A stretch of DNA of 64,000 bases from contig JAAETI010000162.1 of the NCBI GenBank assembly GCA_024228555.1, positions 1 to 64,000 of the forward strand, given 5' to 3'. The position numbers and the translations under genes are program-made. This document shows, piece by piece, positions 1 to 7,989 of the stretch (position 1 is its first letter; each line of letters opens with the position of its first letter). The notes beneath the pieces are model-generated. The model worked only from the letters and a program-made list of their open reading frames with translations. It did no database searches and was not told the DNA's origin. This DNA is from a bacterium (GTDB taxonomy: Bacteria > Actinomycetota > Acidimicrobiia > Spongiisociales > UBA5794).

Positions 1-602
1 ACCTTCGAGATCGTGTCGAACTGAAAGACGTTGGCATTGAGGGTCGACAGGAAGATCTGAGCACCCTCTGGCGTGTCCGCACCGGGCGGGAATATGTTGT
101 CGTCGAACTCCAAGAAGGCGGTTCCTTCGCTGAGGCTCACACCGAGAAACGAGCCATCGGCCTCGCTGGGAAACGGGGACTTGAAGCCAAGCGCTGCCTC
201 CTCGGGCTCGAGTCCCTTTGTCATTTGCCGCAAAGTCGTCGTGAGCACAAGATCCGTTTTGGTTACAGCCCGCAACACATAGGTACCGCCGATGGCAAGG
301 TCGGTGCTACCACAGGGGTAGAAGACCTGCAGTACCGTCGATCCCGTGGATGAGGGTTCCTCGTCGAGACACACTGCTGTGCCAAGGTCGGAGGTCGTGG
401 TGGTAACCCCCGTACCAAGGGTGGTGCTGGTGGTTGTCGCAGGCTCTGTTGTCGTGGGCGACGTGGTGGTGGGACGGGCTGCGATGGTTTCATCCGCTGG
501 CTCGAGAACCCGAACAAACGCGGTCACCACGACGAGTGCAAGGACGACGGTGACGGCGGCAACGAGTGCGCGTTGAATCAATTGAAGTGTGCGCGGATCC
601 AT
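1..602 (-). CDS. GerMN-domain membrane-anchored protein (3' end beyond window)
   Basis: This reading frame starts at ATG 602 and stays open to the left edge, so about 200 residues are visible and the C-terminus is missing. Residues about 12-32 form one hydrophobic helix (LVAAVTVVLALVVV), a membrane anchor or uncleaved signal. A Thr/Pro-rich linker follows (runs of TTT and TTST, residues about 44-75), typical of actinobacterial surface proteins. The rest resembles a GerMN domain: a segment LRQMTKGLEPEEAALGF, then GVSLSEGTAFLEFDDN, then a tail naming 'FLSTLNANVFQFDTISKV'. GerMN domains occur in sporulation proteins and in LpqB-type lipoproteins, and their biochemical role is poorly known. No lipobox Cys is seen. 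The GNAT gene lies 88 bases upstream on the same strand. The family call is from pattern memory, the open frame is seen directly. Confidence 0.6.
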   Translation of the reverse strand, partial: MDPRTLQLIQRALVAAVTVVLALVVVTAFVRVLEPADETIAARPTTTSPTTTEPATTTSTTLGTGVTTTTSDLGTAVCLDEEPSSTGSTVLQVFYPCGSTDLAIGGTYVLRAVTKTDLVLTTTLRQMTKGLEPEEAALGFKSPFPSEADGSFLGVSLSEGTAFLEFDDNIFPPGADTPEGAQIFLSTLNANVFQFDTISK

Positions 603-690
603 ATCCTCGAACCCTAACGACTATTGCTCTACAAGGAACGCTTTGGGAGACCGGTGTGGTTCCCAAGCATCATCAAAAAGAAAGAGCCGG

Positions 691-1305
691 TTACGGCTTT
701 ACCCACAATTCGGTTGCATAGCGACGTCGCTCGTAGCGCCACTCACGGTCGAGAAGGCCCCATACGCTGTGGTCGAGCCAGTGGCTCCCGACCTTCACCT
801 CATCGCGCAGGGTCCCCTCCTTGAGGAAACCGAGCTTCTGTACGATCCGCTCCGAAGGGACATTTCCCAAGGCGATGCGCGTGGTCACACGGTGCATGTG
901 GAGTTCCTCGAACGCTATCTGAAGGGCGCACGCAGTTGCTTCCGTGCCGATGCCCTGCCCTGTTGCATCACTGCGGATCCAGTAGCCAACCTCGCCAACC
1001 GAGTTGGCTCGTGATGTGAACCAGACCGAAACGTTGCCCAGGTGCCGGTCCTCGCTGTCGATCGAGCGGATCGCAAAGTCGAATGCTCGACCGCTTGCCC
1101 ACGCCCCGATGGAGTCCTTGACAAACTGGGCGGTCACGCTGCGCTGATAGTTGACTGCCCAGGGGAGGAATTCAGCGAGTTCGGGCAGCGAGGCGCGAAC
1201 CGCGTCGTGAACGGCGGAAGTGTCCTTCCGGCGAAACGGGCGGAGTATTAGGCGCGGGGTGAACCGCGGATCGTGGCTGACCAGATGCGACATGGTCCGC
1301 AGCAT
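691..1305 (-). CDS. GNAT acetyltransferase, RimJ/RimL type
   Basis: The product of about 204 residues is a GCN5-related N-acetyltransferase that would transfer an acetyl group from acetyl-CoA to an amine, possibly a ribosomal-protein N-terminus or a small molecule. It opens with the RimJ/RimL signature TPRLILRPFRRKD and carries the acetyl-CoA loop SDATGQGIGTEA, followed by a helix and a C-terminal VQKLGFLKEGTLRDEVKVG strand typical of the family. The frame is open upstream to 1392, but that would overlap the divergent Nudix gene. The ATG at 1305 lies just behind GGGAGG (only 2 nt spacing) and a second ATG at 1293 has 14 nt spacing, so the exact start is uncertain. Substrate unknown. Confidence 0.8.
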   Translation of the reverse strand: MLRTMSHLVSHDPRFTPRLILRPFRRKDTSAVHDAVRASLPELAEFLPWAVNYQRSVTAQFVKDSIGAWASGRAFDFAIRSIDSEDRHLGNVSVWFTSRANSVGEVGYWIRSDATGQGIGTEATACALQIAFEELHMHRVTTRIALGNVPSERIVQKLGFLKEGTLRDEVKVGSHWLDHSVWGLLDREWRYERRRYATELWVKP

Positions 1306-1331
1306 ATCCTCCCGGTGCGTAAGGTGCGGTC

Positions 1332-1868
1332 GTGCTTGACATGTGGACCCGTCTTGAGGCACTAGGACCAGTCCAATACCCAGCTGAGGCAAAGGCTGCG
1401 GTGTTGGTGCCGCTATATCGCGACTCGGATGGCCGGGTTCGGGTCATTCTGACCAAACGCCCCGAACATATGCGCACTCATCCCGGCGACGTAGTATTCC
1501 CCGGCGGCAGGCTCGAAGAGGGTGAGAGCCCTGAGCAGACCGCAAAGCGGGAGGCATGCGAGGAGATCGGGCTTCCCGAAGGAGGCGTCGAGATTGTCGG
1601 CGGATTGACGCCGCTGACGACCCGTGATCCGGGCAACCTGATCGTGCCCGTGGTCGCAAGAGTGCAACGCCCGGCGCAGTTCGTGCTGCAGGTGGAGGAA
1701 GTCGAAACGGTTATTGAGCCGATGCTGCTCGACCTTCTCGATGAAGATCGCTGGCGTACCTCGGACTGGTTTGGCCAAACCCTGTGGTTCTACGAGTTCG
1801 ACGAGGGAATCATGTGGGGAGCAACCGCCTTCATGATGCGAGAGTTCCTACATTTGCTGCGCGGCTGA
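1332..1868 (+). CDS. Nudix hydrolase, CoA-pyrophosphatase-like
   Basis: The protein (178 residues from GTG 1332, 175 from ATG 1341) has a complete Nudix box: GGRLEEGESPEQTAKREACEEIGL matches the GX5EX7REUXEEXGU pattern with the metal-binding REACEE core. It is preceded by LTKRPEHMRTHPGDVVFPGG, which resembles the UPF0035 segment of CoA diphosphatases (NudL/NUDT7). Such enzymes hydrolyse CoA or acyl-CoA to a phosphopantetheine and 3',5'-ADP. The later motif VARVQRPAQ and the Trp-rich C-terminus also fit. It is divergent from the GNAT gene and convergent with the DUF2007 gene 3 bases away. The substrate is inferred from the family and has not been shown. Confidence 0.8.
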   Translation: MLDMWTRLEALGPVQYPAEAKAAVLVPLYRDSDGRVRVILTKRPEHMRTHPGDVVFPGGRLEEGESPEQTAKREACEEIGLPEGGVEIVGGLTPLTTRDPGNLIVPVVARVQRPAQFVLQVEEVETVIEPMLLDLLDEDRWRTSDWFGQTLWFYEFDEGIMWGATAFMMREFLHLLRG

Positions 1869-1871
1869 CCG

Positions 1872-2234
1872 CTACAACGTGCCCTGGGTTACTGCGTACA
1901 GCGTGGTCCCAATGCTGACGGCCAACAGGATCAGCACACCGAGGATCTGAGTTGGCGAAAGCTTCGCCAAGTAGCGCAATACGGCGGGCTGTGACGGGCG
2001 CCCCGTACCGGGGGGTACATCCTCGTCGGCAAAGACGATTTCTGCCGCCTCCTCGAGGATCTCTTCGAGAACCATCACCTTGTAGCCACCGGTAATCATC
2101 TGCATCATTGGAAAGGTGCCGCCGAGGTTGTCGGCGACTATGAACGCATCGATGCCGGCCTCACCCAGCTTGGCTACGGCGAGATCGGCTTCGAGCCTTG
2201 TGTTGTAAGCGGCAACCTGGCTTGTCTGTTCCAC
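1872..2234 (-). CDS. DUF2007-like protein with C-terminal membrane helix
   Basis: The product is about 120 residues. Its N-terminal half (VAAYNTRLEADLAVAKLGEAGIDAFIVADN) resembles DUF2007, a small ferredoxin-fold-like 'putative signal transducing' domain with no firm function, and continues to a region ending VFADEDVPP. Residues about 95-115 (QILGVLILLAVSIGTTLYAV) form one transmembrane helix. The frame is open to 2261, but a GTG at 2234 overlaps the TAG of the decarboxylase gene by one base (TAGTG), so I prefer translation by coupling from that stop; no Shine-Dalgarno sequence is visible. It is the last gene of a tightly coupled S9 peptidase - decarboxylase - DUF2007 set. Confidence 0.65.
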   Translation of the reverse strand: MEQTSQVAAYNTRLEADLAVAKLGEAGIDAFIVADNLGGTFPMMQMITGGYKVMVLEEILEEAAEIVFADEDVPPGTGRPSQPAVLRYLAKLSPTQILGVLILLAVSIGTTLYAVTQGTL

Positions 2235-3631
2235 TATGCGAGTTGGTCGATCATCGACCACAGGCTATCGACGTGGCGAGCCTTTGTTGACGTTTGGCCG
2301 ATTGAGACCCGTATCGCGGCAACATCACCCAACGTTGTCGGGGTTAGCGAAACCTTGCCCGACTCATTCAGTGCATCCGCCAGTTGTGTGGTTGCCTCAT
2401 TGCCGTCCGCGTGGCGGAAGACAACAAGGGCGAACGGGTGCGGCGCCACCAACTCGAAACGAGGATCTGCTTCAAGCTTGGTAGCCAAATCGGCGGCGAG
2501 GCGAACATGCTCTCGAATGTGGTGACGGATACCCGCCGCCCCGTAGTGGCGCAGAACGAACCACAGCTTGAGCGAGCGGAAGCGTCTGCCAAGGGGAACA
2601 TGCCAGTCGCGATAGTCGATCACCTCGCCCGATAGTGTCGCCTCGTTGCGCAGGTAAGGGGGCAGGATGCTCATGGCATCGATGAGAGGCTTGCGATCGG
2701 CCACGTAGTAGAGGTTGCAGTCGAAATTCGTGAACATCCATTTGTGGGGATTGAACGTGTAGCTGTCGACCAGTTCGATCCCATCTTGGTGATGGCGGAA
2801 CTCGGGGCAAGTCATCGTTGTGCCCGCATACGCGGCGTCGACGTGACACCACATTCCCTCTCGCTTGGCGATGCCTGCGATTGCTCGGATAGGATCGACT
2901 GCCGACGTTGCGGTGGTGCCGATGCTTGCCGTGACAAACGCCGGTGTCAGGCCAGCGGTGCGATCGGCCGCGATGGCTTGCTCGAGTGTGGTTACGTCCA
3001 TGGCGAACTGGTCGTCGGTTGCGATGATGCGGACTTGCGTGAACCCGGCGATCCTCGCTCCCTTTTCGACAGAGGAATGGGTTTGATCCGAGGCGTAGAC
3101 AACCATCTTGTCGAGCGCTATCTGCTCTCTCAGCTGCTCGCGGGCAGTCACCATGGCCACATGTGCAGAATCGGATGCGCTCATTTGGATGACACCGCCA
3201 CCGACCCCCGCGGTCTTCCACGCTGTAGGGAGCCCCAGCAAGTCGGCCATCCAGTCCACCACGACGGTCTCCAACTCGGTTGCAGCAGGAGACGTCGACC
3301 ACAACATCCCTTGGACGCCAAGCCCAGCTGCGGCCATTTCGCCGAGGAGCGAGGGGCCCGAGCTGTTGGCGGGGAAGTAGGAAAACCAGTTTGGAGACTG
3401 CCAGTGGGTTATGCCCGGCATGATGACGTCGTTGAGGTCACGCATCACGTTCTCGAACGGTTCTGGTTCTTCCGGTGCCTGTGCCGGCAGCGCCTTCCGG
3501 ATCGCACCGGGGGCGACGGTGGAGTTCACCGGATAGTCCTCCACATTGGCTAGGTAGTCGGCAACCCAATCGACCATTTCGTGACCCCGGTGTCGGTACT
3601 CCTCAGGGTCCATGTGGAAGCTGTCGGTCAC
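2234..3631 (-). CDS. PLP-dependent aromatic-L-amino-acid decarboxylase family (group II)
   Basis: This 465-residue enzyme belongs to the group II pyridoxal-phosphate decarboxylases (DOPA/tryptophan/tyrosine decarboxylase type), which turn aromatic amino acids into amines and CO2. It begins MDPEEYRHRGHEMVDWVADY, the usual opening of the eukaryote-like AADC branch. The conserved HWQSPNWFSYFPANSS segment follows, then the PLP-binding block HVDAAYAG and the Schiff-base lysine in NPHKW (about Lys297). Length matches AADCs of 470-480 residues. The start is GTG 3631, overlapping the S9 peptidase stop by 4 bases (GTGA); the longer frame to 3688 would run inside that gene. The substrate (Trp, Tyr, Phe or DOPA) cannot be told from the sequence. 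Coupling to a peptidase suggests use of peptide-derived amino acids, which is inference. Confidence 0.88.
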   Translation of the reverse strand: MTDSFHMDPEEYRHRGHEMVDWVADYLANVEDYPVNSTVAPGAIRKALPAQAPEEPEPFENVMRDLNDVIMPGITHWQSPNWFSYFPANSSGPSLLGEMAAAGLGVQGMLWSTSPAATELETVVVDWMADLLGLPTAWKTAGVGGGVIQMSASDSAHVAMVTAREQLREQIALDKMVVYASDQTHSSVEKGARIAGFTQVRIIATDDQFAMDVTTLEQAIAADRTAGLTPAFVTASIGTTATSAVDPIRAIAGIAKREGMWCHVDAAYAGTTMTCPEFRHHQDGIELVDSYTFNPHKWMFTNFDCNLYYVADRKPLIDAMSILPPYLRNEATLSGEVIDYRDWHVPLGRRFRSLKLWFVLRHYGAAGIRHHIREHVRLAADLATKLEADPRFELVAPHPFALVVFRHADGNEATTQLADALNESGKVSLTPTTLGDVAAIRVSIGQTSTKARHVDSLWSMIDQLA

Positions 3632-5592
3632 GGAGTGGCCCCGGTCCCGATGTAGCGCTCCAGCCAAGCCATTACCTCTCCGTACCAATGAATCGAGTTC
3701 TGTGGCTTCTCGATCCAGTGCCCTTCATCGGGGTAGTAGGACAACCGGGCGTCGACACCCTTCTGCTTGAGGATGCCGTACAACGAGAGGCCTTGAGTGA
3801 CGACGACGCGGTAATCGAGTTCGCCATGGATCACGAGAGTTGGTGTAGTCATGTCCGCGGTGTGGGCAAGCGGGCTCCACCTCTGCACAGCGTCCATGTC
3901 CTCCCACGGTGTTCCGCCAATCGCAGTCTCGCGGCCGGCGGTGATGTCGCTGGCCCATTGCCCGAGCAGGTCGGTCACTCCAGCGTGGCACACCGCACTG
4001 GCAAACCGATCGGTGTGGCCCATGATCCACGACACGAGGTAGCCGCCGTAGGAGCCGCCGATGATCGCCATCCGATTCTCATCGATGAAGCCCTGCCCGA
4101 GCAGATGATCGGTGGCAGCCATGATGTCCTGCATCGGCTTCTCTCCCCAAGCACCGCGAATCGATCTGGTGAAGTCGTCGCCAAATGAATCCGATCCGTG
4201 GAAGTTGACGGAGACGACAACATATCCGGCGGCGGCAAACGCTTGCGTGTTCCAACGCCAATGCCAGGAACCACCCGATGCGTTGTGCGGGCCACCGTGG
4301 ATGTTGTGCACCAGCGGCCACTTCTTGGTGCGGTCGAACCCAGGCGGGTACACGATGTGGGCCTGAATTGTCTCGAGGTCGGCACCGGAGAAACTGAACT
4401 CGCTCACGTCTCCGAGGTCGAGGTCCGCCAAGTCGTTGAACCCACCGATCGTCCTAACCCCGCCCTCATCGAGGATGGAAACATCAGCAGGCTGGCCGGG
4501 GGACTCGGTCCGCAACCACAATGGTCCTGTTGTGGGGCGGGGCCCATGCGCATACTCGCCCTCGGTGACCCTGGTCGGCGTCGTCGCCCCCTGCGGTAGC
4601 AAGAACACGGTCATGCTGCCCTCATCGCTTGCATGTAAGACGAGGTCGGAGTCTGCGGTGTACTCCCACCCCCCTGCGGAGCGATCCCACCACGGGGCAA
4701 CCTCAATCTCGGTCCCGGTGCTGCGGTCATAGCTGCACAACTTCACCTGATCGGCGTAGTAGTCGGCCTCATGCTGGGTTCCGTAGGTGATGTACCGGCC
4801 ATCGGGGCTGTAGCGGGGGCGAACCTGCTGCGCGGGTAGGTCTGCGACGTCACCGAGCACGCCAAACATCCGGCTCTCGAGATCAACGGTGTGAATCGCA
4901 AACTGGAAACGAGTGTGGGGGGCGGGGGCTATGTCGGCTGCGAAAGCGACCTCCGTTCCATCAGGGGAGATGTCGTATGCCGTCTCCGGTTCCTCGAGTG
5001 CTATCAGCTGAGTGAGACCAGGAGTGAGGTCGGCGAGGGTGCCCGATGCCAGATCGAGATGAAACAGGTGGTAGATCTCACCCCCAACGAGCCATTTCTT
5101 CCAGAATCGATAGACCGTATCCTCGGTCACCATTGGTTCGGTCGGCGCTTCCAGGCGACGCTCCAGCTCGGTGGTGGTGGCTTCGATGCTGGGAAAGCCA
5201 CGAAGCAAGGGGACTGCCATGATCAGCCCGGACTCGTCCGGTAGCCACTTGCCTGCGGCCACACCCAGCGGCAGCGCGGTGTGGCATTCCGCTTCGCCGC
5301 CGGCGACGTCCATCGTGTGCAACTGCGGCTTGTCGTCCTCGGCAGGTTTGCGGAGAAACGCCAGGCGACCGGACGTGGCGAGTGATGGGTTGGTACTCGA
5401 CAGCGTCTGGCTGGTGAGGGCCTTGCGAGTTCCGTCGCTCGAAACCTGCCACAGGCGGGTGATGCCTTTGTTGGAGGCGAGGTCGTATGAGGTCACCGGC
5501 ACAATCGCAAAGCTTCCATCATGGTGTGGTTCCGGTTGACCCACCCGTGCCATTTCCCAAAGATCCGTGGCTGAGAGATGTCTTGTCGTCAT
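3628..5592 (-). CDS. S9 family serine peptidase (acylaminoacyl/dipeptidyl peptidase type)
   Basis: The 654-residue protein has the prolyl-oligopeptidase architecture: an N-terminal beta-propeller-like region (residues about 1-390) and a C-terminal alpha/beta hydrolase. The hydrolase begins near IVYPPGFDRTKKWPLV and HNIHGGPH. The triad is visible: Ser about 514 in GGSYGGY, Asp about 593 in HGELDYRV, His about 625 in DEGHWI. Families of this kind release N-acylated amino acids or dipeptides from short peptides in the cytoplasm. No signal peptide is present. The start is ATG 5592 with no Shine-Dalgarno sequence, but TAACTT ends 6 bases before it, so the mRNA may be leaderless. It is the first gene of the peptidase-decarboxylase-DUF2007 unit. 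Confidence 0.88.
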   Translation of the reverse strand: MTTRHLSATDLWEMARVGQPEPHHDGSFAIVPVTSYDLASNKGITRLWQVSSDGTRKALTSQTLSSTNPSLATSGRLAFLRKPAEDDKPQLHTMDVAGGEAECHTALPLGVAAGKWLPDESGLIMAVPLLRGFPSIEATTTELERRLEAPTEPMVTEDTVYRFWKKWLVGGEIYHLFHLDLASGTLADLTPGLTQLIALEEPETAYDISPDGTEVAFAADIAPAPHTRFQFAIHTVDLESRMFGVLGDVADLPAQQVRPRYSPDGRYITYGTQHEADYYADQVKLCSYDRSTGTEIEVAPWWDRSAGGWEYTADSDLVLHASDEGSMTVFLLPQGATTPTRVTEGEYAHGPRPTTGPLWLRTESPGQPADVSILDEGGVRTIGGFNDLADLDLGDVSEFSFSGADLETIQAHIVYPPGFDRTKKWPLVHNIHGGPHNASGGSWHWRWNTQAFAAAGYVVVSVNFHGSDSFGDDFTRSIRGAWGEKPMQDIMAATDHLLGQGFIDENRMAIIGGSYGGYLVSWIMGHTDRFASAVCHAGVTDLLGQWASDITAGRETAIGGTPWEDMDAVQRWSPLAHTADMTTPTLVIHGELDYRVVVTQGLSLYGILKQKGVDARLSYYPDEGHWIEKPQNSIHWYGEVMAWLERYIGTGATP

Positions 5593-5598
5593 AGACGC

Positions 5599-5604
5599 AA
5601 GTTA
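5599..5604 (-). promoter_or_regulatory. candidate -10 box of a leaderless S9 peptidase mRNA
   Basis: On the minus strand TAACTT (TANNNT form) is followed by six bases, GCGTCT, and then the ATG at 5592. The usual -10 to +1 distance would put the transcription start at or next to the A of ATG. No good -35 box is seen 17 bases upstream, so this is a weak call supported mainly by the same layout at other genes in the window. Confidence 0.35.
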
Positions 5605-5695
5605 GCGGCATTCGCAGCCAGTCCCACCGCACAATTCGGCGAAGGACAGTTGTGGTGGGGCCGACGAGCTCTATCGCTAGGGAACCGTGCCTTGG

Positions 5696-5701
5696 TATAA
5701 G
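5696..5701 (+). promoter_or_regulatory. candidate -10 box of a leaderless ClbS-like mRNA
   Basis: TATAAG preceded by TGG (an extended -10 form, TGGTATAAG) ends exactly 7 bases before ATG 5709. There is no Shine-Dalgarno sequence in between, so initiation at or beside the A of the start codon is likely. No convincing -35 element is present, which an extended -10 would tolerate. Confidence 0.5.
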
Positions 5702-5708
5702 TGTGTCT

Positions 5709-6218
5709 ATGCCCCGACCAACAAGCCAGGCCGAGCTTCTCGAAGCCATGGAGCGCGAGTATGCGGCGCTCTGGGAGGAGGTAGTTCTTTGCGACCAGGC
5801 GGATCTGGAGGCCCCTGGGGCATGTGAACAGTGGTCGGTTAAAGACCTCCTTGCGCACCTTGACGCTTGGCATGAGTTGCTGCTCGGTTGGGAGCGGATC
5901 GGCGCCGCGGGGGAGAAGCCAGAAATGCCCGCACCAGGGCTCACCTGGAAGGACACTCCGGTCCTCAACGCCCAGATCTGGGAGCGGACCAAGGACGATG
6001 GTTGGGATCAGATCGCCGGGCGGCTTGACCATTCCCACACAGCGTTACGCAAGCTCATCTCGAGCTATGAGGCAGAGGCGCTCTTCGAGAAGAAGCGGTT
6101 CAAGTGGACCGGGTCGACGTCGGTTGGCGCTTATGCGGTGTCGGCAACTTCGAGCCATTACGAGTGGGCCCGCAAGCTGGTCCGCCGGTTCCGCAAGGCT
6201 CAAGCCGCCGGCGTCTAG
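5709..6218 (+). CDS. ClbS/DfsB family four-helix bundle protein
   Basis: The 169-residue product matches the ClbS/DfsB family (DinB-like fold). It shows MPRPTSQAELLEAMEREYAA at the start, WSVKDLLAHLDAWHELLLGW in the first third, the block APGLTWKDTPVLNAQIW, and a C-terminal RFKWTGSTSVGAYAVSATSS followed by HYEWARK. ClbS of the colibactin cluster is a self-resistance protein (cyclopropane hydrolase), but most family members are uncharacterised. No biosynthetic cluster is nearby, so a detoxification role is only a family-based guess. The frame is open upstream to 5652, but family alignment and the -10 box at 5696 favour ATG 5709. It converges on cimA with a 4-base overlap. Confidence 0.8.
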   Translation: MPRPTSQAELLEAMEREYAALWEEVVLCDQADLEAPGACEQWSVKDLLAHLDAWHELLLGWERIGAAGEKPEMPAPGLTWKDTPVLNAQIWERTKDDGWDQIAGRLDHSHTALRKLISSYEAEALFEKKRFKWTGSTSVGAYAVSATSSHYEWARKLVRRFRKAQAAGV

Positions 6219-7795
6219 TGCCCGTTGCGCTCGACGTTTCGGAGCAGTCCGATAACGAGTCCCTCGACCACGGCCTTCCACGAAGCGTCGATGATGTTCT
6301 CGTGGACGCCTACGGTGCCCCATGCCGTTTCAATGTCGGCGTGTTCACACAGAACCCGCACCCGGGCGCTGGTGCCGTCACTCGAGTCGAGGTCGCGCAC
6401 CCGGTAGTCGGTCAGCTGGATTTCCTTGACCTCGGGGAATGTCTTGACCAACGCAGCACGTAGAGCCCGGTCAAGGGCACTGACCGGTCCGTCGCCCTCA
6501 CGCGTCGTCACGACACGCTCTCCTCCCACGTGGACCTTGACCGTTGCCTCGGCAACAACTTCGTTCTCTCGGTGCTCGACGTACACGCGGTACGACTCCA
6601 GTTCGAAGAAATCCTGTGTCCACCCTTGGGCCTCGCGCAGCAGCAACTCAAAGGACCCATCGGCTGCCTCGAATTGATAGCCGATGTGTTCGAGTTCCTT
6701 GATGCGGTCGACGACGACCTGGGCATCGGTGCTCGACAGGTCGAGACCCTGCGCCTGGGCTTTGGCAACGACAGTTGATCGGCCGGCTAGCTCAGACACC
6801 ACCACCCGCGTGGCGTTGCCGATCGTATCGGGGCTGAGGTGTTCGTAGGCATCGCTGCGGCGGGCCAGCGCCGAGGTATGCAGACCGGCCTTGTGCGTGA
6901 ACGCCGAGCTGCCAACGTATGGCATGTGCGGATCGAGGGTGAGATTGACCAGATCTGCCAGATGGTGCGACACGGTCGTCAGTTTGGGGAGACGATCCGC
7001 CGGGATCGTCTCGATACCCATCTTCAGCGACAAGTTGGGGATCAGCGAGCACAGATCGGCGTTGCCGGTACGTTCCCCGTAGCCGTTGATACAGCCTTGG
7101 ACTTGGTGAACGCCTTCCAGCACTGCGGTGATCGAGTTGCTGACCGCCATGCCCGAATCGTTGTGAAAATGGCAGCCAAGCGTTGCGTCGCCGAGAGCCT
7201 CGCCGACTTCACCGACAATCCTCTGCACTTCGTGCGACAGGAAGCCACCGTTGGTATCGCACAGGACAACCCGGTCGGCGCCTGCGTCGTGGGCAACACG
7301 AAGGGCGGCTACCGCAAAATCGGGATTGTCGCGATATCCGTCAAAGAAATGCTCGGCGTCAAAGAAGACTTTCTTGCCCTTGGATCGGAGATACTCGACG
7401 GAGTCGCCGATCATGGCCAGTGCTTCATCATTGCTGGTCCGCAGCGCATGCTCGACGTGGTAGTCCCAGGCCTTGCCGACAAGGCAAATGACGTCGGTGT
7501 CGGCAGCCAGCAGCGCGGCGAGTTGTTCGTCGTCTTGGGGGAGGCTCGAGGATTTGCGGGTGGCACCGAAGGCGACAAGCTTGGCGCTCTCCAGCTCGAG
7601 TTCAGTTTTCGCACGCTGAAAGAACTCGTCATCCTTTGGATTGGCCCCCGGCCAGCCGCCCTCGACGTACGCAACCCCAAGGGTGTCCAGAAGACGGGCC
7701 ACATGGAGCTTGTCCCGCGCCGTCAGCGAAATACCCTCCTGCTGGGTGCCGTCACGGAGGGTGGTGTCATAGATTTCGACTGGTCGGGTACTCAT
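6215..7795 (-). CDS. cimA: (R)-citramalate synthase
   Basis: The 526-residue enzyme would condense acetyl-CoA with pyruvate to citramalate, the entry to threonine-independent isoleucine synthesis. The N-terminal TIM barrel carries the metal-binding EIYDTTLRDGTQQEG, then VEGGWPGANPKDDEFF, which is characteristic of CimA-type (TIGR00977-like) rather than LeuA proteins, and the HFHNDSGMAVSNS motif. The C-terminal part from about residue 380 (GYQFEAADGSFELLLREA onward) is the regulatory LeuA dimer domain, where isoleucine feedback is usual. Homocitrate synthase is a less likely alternative. The start ATG 7795 has GGAG 7 bases upstream; the frame to 7861 lies in the leader. An Ile-rich leader peptide and terminator lie directly upstream, which independently supports an isoleucine role. 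Confidence 0.9.
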   Translation of the reverse strand: MSTRPVEIYDTTLRDGTQQEGISLTARDKLHVARLLDTLGVAYVEGGWPGANPKDDEFFQRAKTELELESAKLVAFGATRKSSSLPQDDEQLAALLAADTDVICLVGKAWDYHVEHALRTSNDEALAMIGDSVEYLRSKGKKVFFDAEHFFDGYRDNPDFAVAALRVAHDAGADRVVLCDTNGGFLSHEVQRIVGEVGEALGDATLGCHFHNDSGMAVSNSITAVLEGVHQVQGCINGYGERTGNADLCSLIPNLSLKMGIETIPADRLPKLTTVSHHLADLVNLTLDPHMPYVGSSAFTHKAGLHTSALARRSDAYEHLSPDTIGNATRVVVSELAGRSTVVAKAQAQGLDLSSTDAQVVVDRIKELEHIGYQFEAADGSFELLLREAQGWTQDFFELESYRVYVEHRENEVVAEATVKVHVGGERVVTTREGDGPVSALDRALRAALVKTFPEVKEIQLTDYRVRDLDSSDGTSARVRVLCEHADIETAWGTVGVHENIIDASWKAVVEGLVIGLLRNVERNGH

Positions 7796-7815
7796 GCGAG
7801 CGCTCCTGGATAAGG

Positions 7816-7839
7816 AAAACCCCCCGTGGGAACGGAGGG
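7816..7839 (-). terminator. intrinsic terminator of the cimA attenuator
   Basis: Read on the minus strand, CCCTCCG (7839-7833), loop TTCCCA and CGGGGGG (7826-7820) form a 7-bp stem with one G-U pair, followed directly by TTTT (7819-7816). It sits between the leader peptide and the cimA Shine-Dalgarno sequence, so it would stop transcription before cimA. Upstream, the repeated segments CGCCC (7869-7865), GGGCG (7859-7855) and CGCCC (7850-7846) can pair in two mutually exclusive ways, which is the usual switch layout of an attenuator. Confidence 0.7.
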
Positions 7840-7875
7840 TCGCAGGGGCGCACACGCCCATATGGGGCGAGGCGC

Positions 7876-7911
7876 CTATCTAATAATGATGAAGCCGTTG
7901 GGCTGTTTCAT
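7876..7911 (-). CDS. cimA leader peptide with Ile-Ile-Ile
   Basis: An 11-codon frame, MKQPNGFIIIR, runs from ATG 7911 to TAG 7876 on the minus strand. Its codons 8-10 are ATC ATT ATT, three isoleucine codons in a row, and it ends 37 bases before the terminator hairpin upstream of cimA. This is the textbook form of a ribosome-mediated attenuator: when charged tRNA-Ile is scarce, the ribosome stalls on the Ile run and changes RNA folding. There is no Shine-Dalgarno sequence, but a good promoter places the transcription start at or beside the A of ATG, so it is probably read as a leaderless message. Peptide and hairpins are seen in the sequence, the regulation is inferred. Confidence 0.75.
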   Translation of the reverse strand: MKQPNGFIIIR

Positions 7912-7918
7912 GGCGGTG

Positions 7919-7947
7919 AGTATGGACGAGACTCCCCGTTGGGTCAA
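7919..7947 (-). promoter_or_regulatory. cimA leader promoter
   Basis: On the minus strand TTGACC (7947-7942) and CATACT (7924-7919) are separated by exactly 17 bases. Seven bases (7918-7912) then precede ATG 7911, so the expected transcription start coincides with the leader peptide's first base. Confidence 0.65.
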
Positions 7948-7989
7948 ACGGGACATCGGGCTTGCCTCGTTTTCGCGGCCTTGTGCCAG

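Noticed and set aside
603-690. Hairpin between the GNAT and GerMN genes (arms near CTTGGGAACC and GGTCTCCCAAAG)
   Set aside because: Stem is imperfect and no T-run follows in either direction, so a terminator is not supported.
2744-3553. 269-codon plus-strand frame
   Set aside because: It is antisense to the decarboxylase gene with clear family motifs; no motif in the frame itself.
6839-7813. 324-codon open frame on the plus strand
   Set aside because: It lies antisense within cimA, whose motifs and attenuator establish the minus strand as coding; long antisense frames are common in GC-rich DNA.
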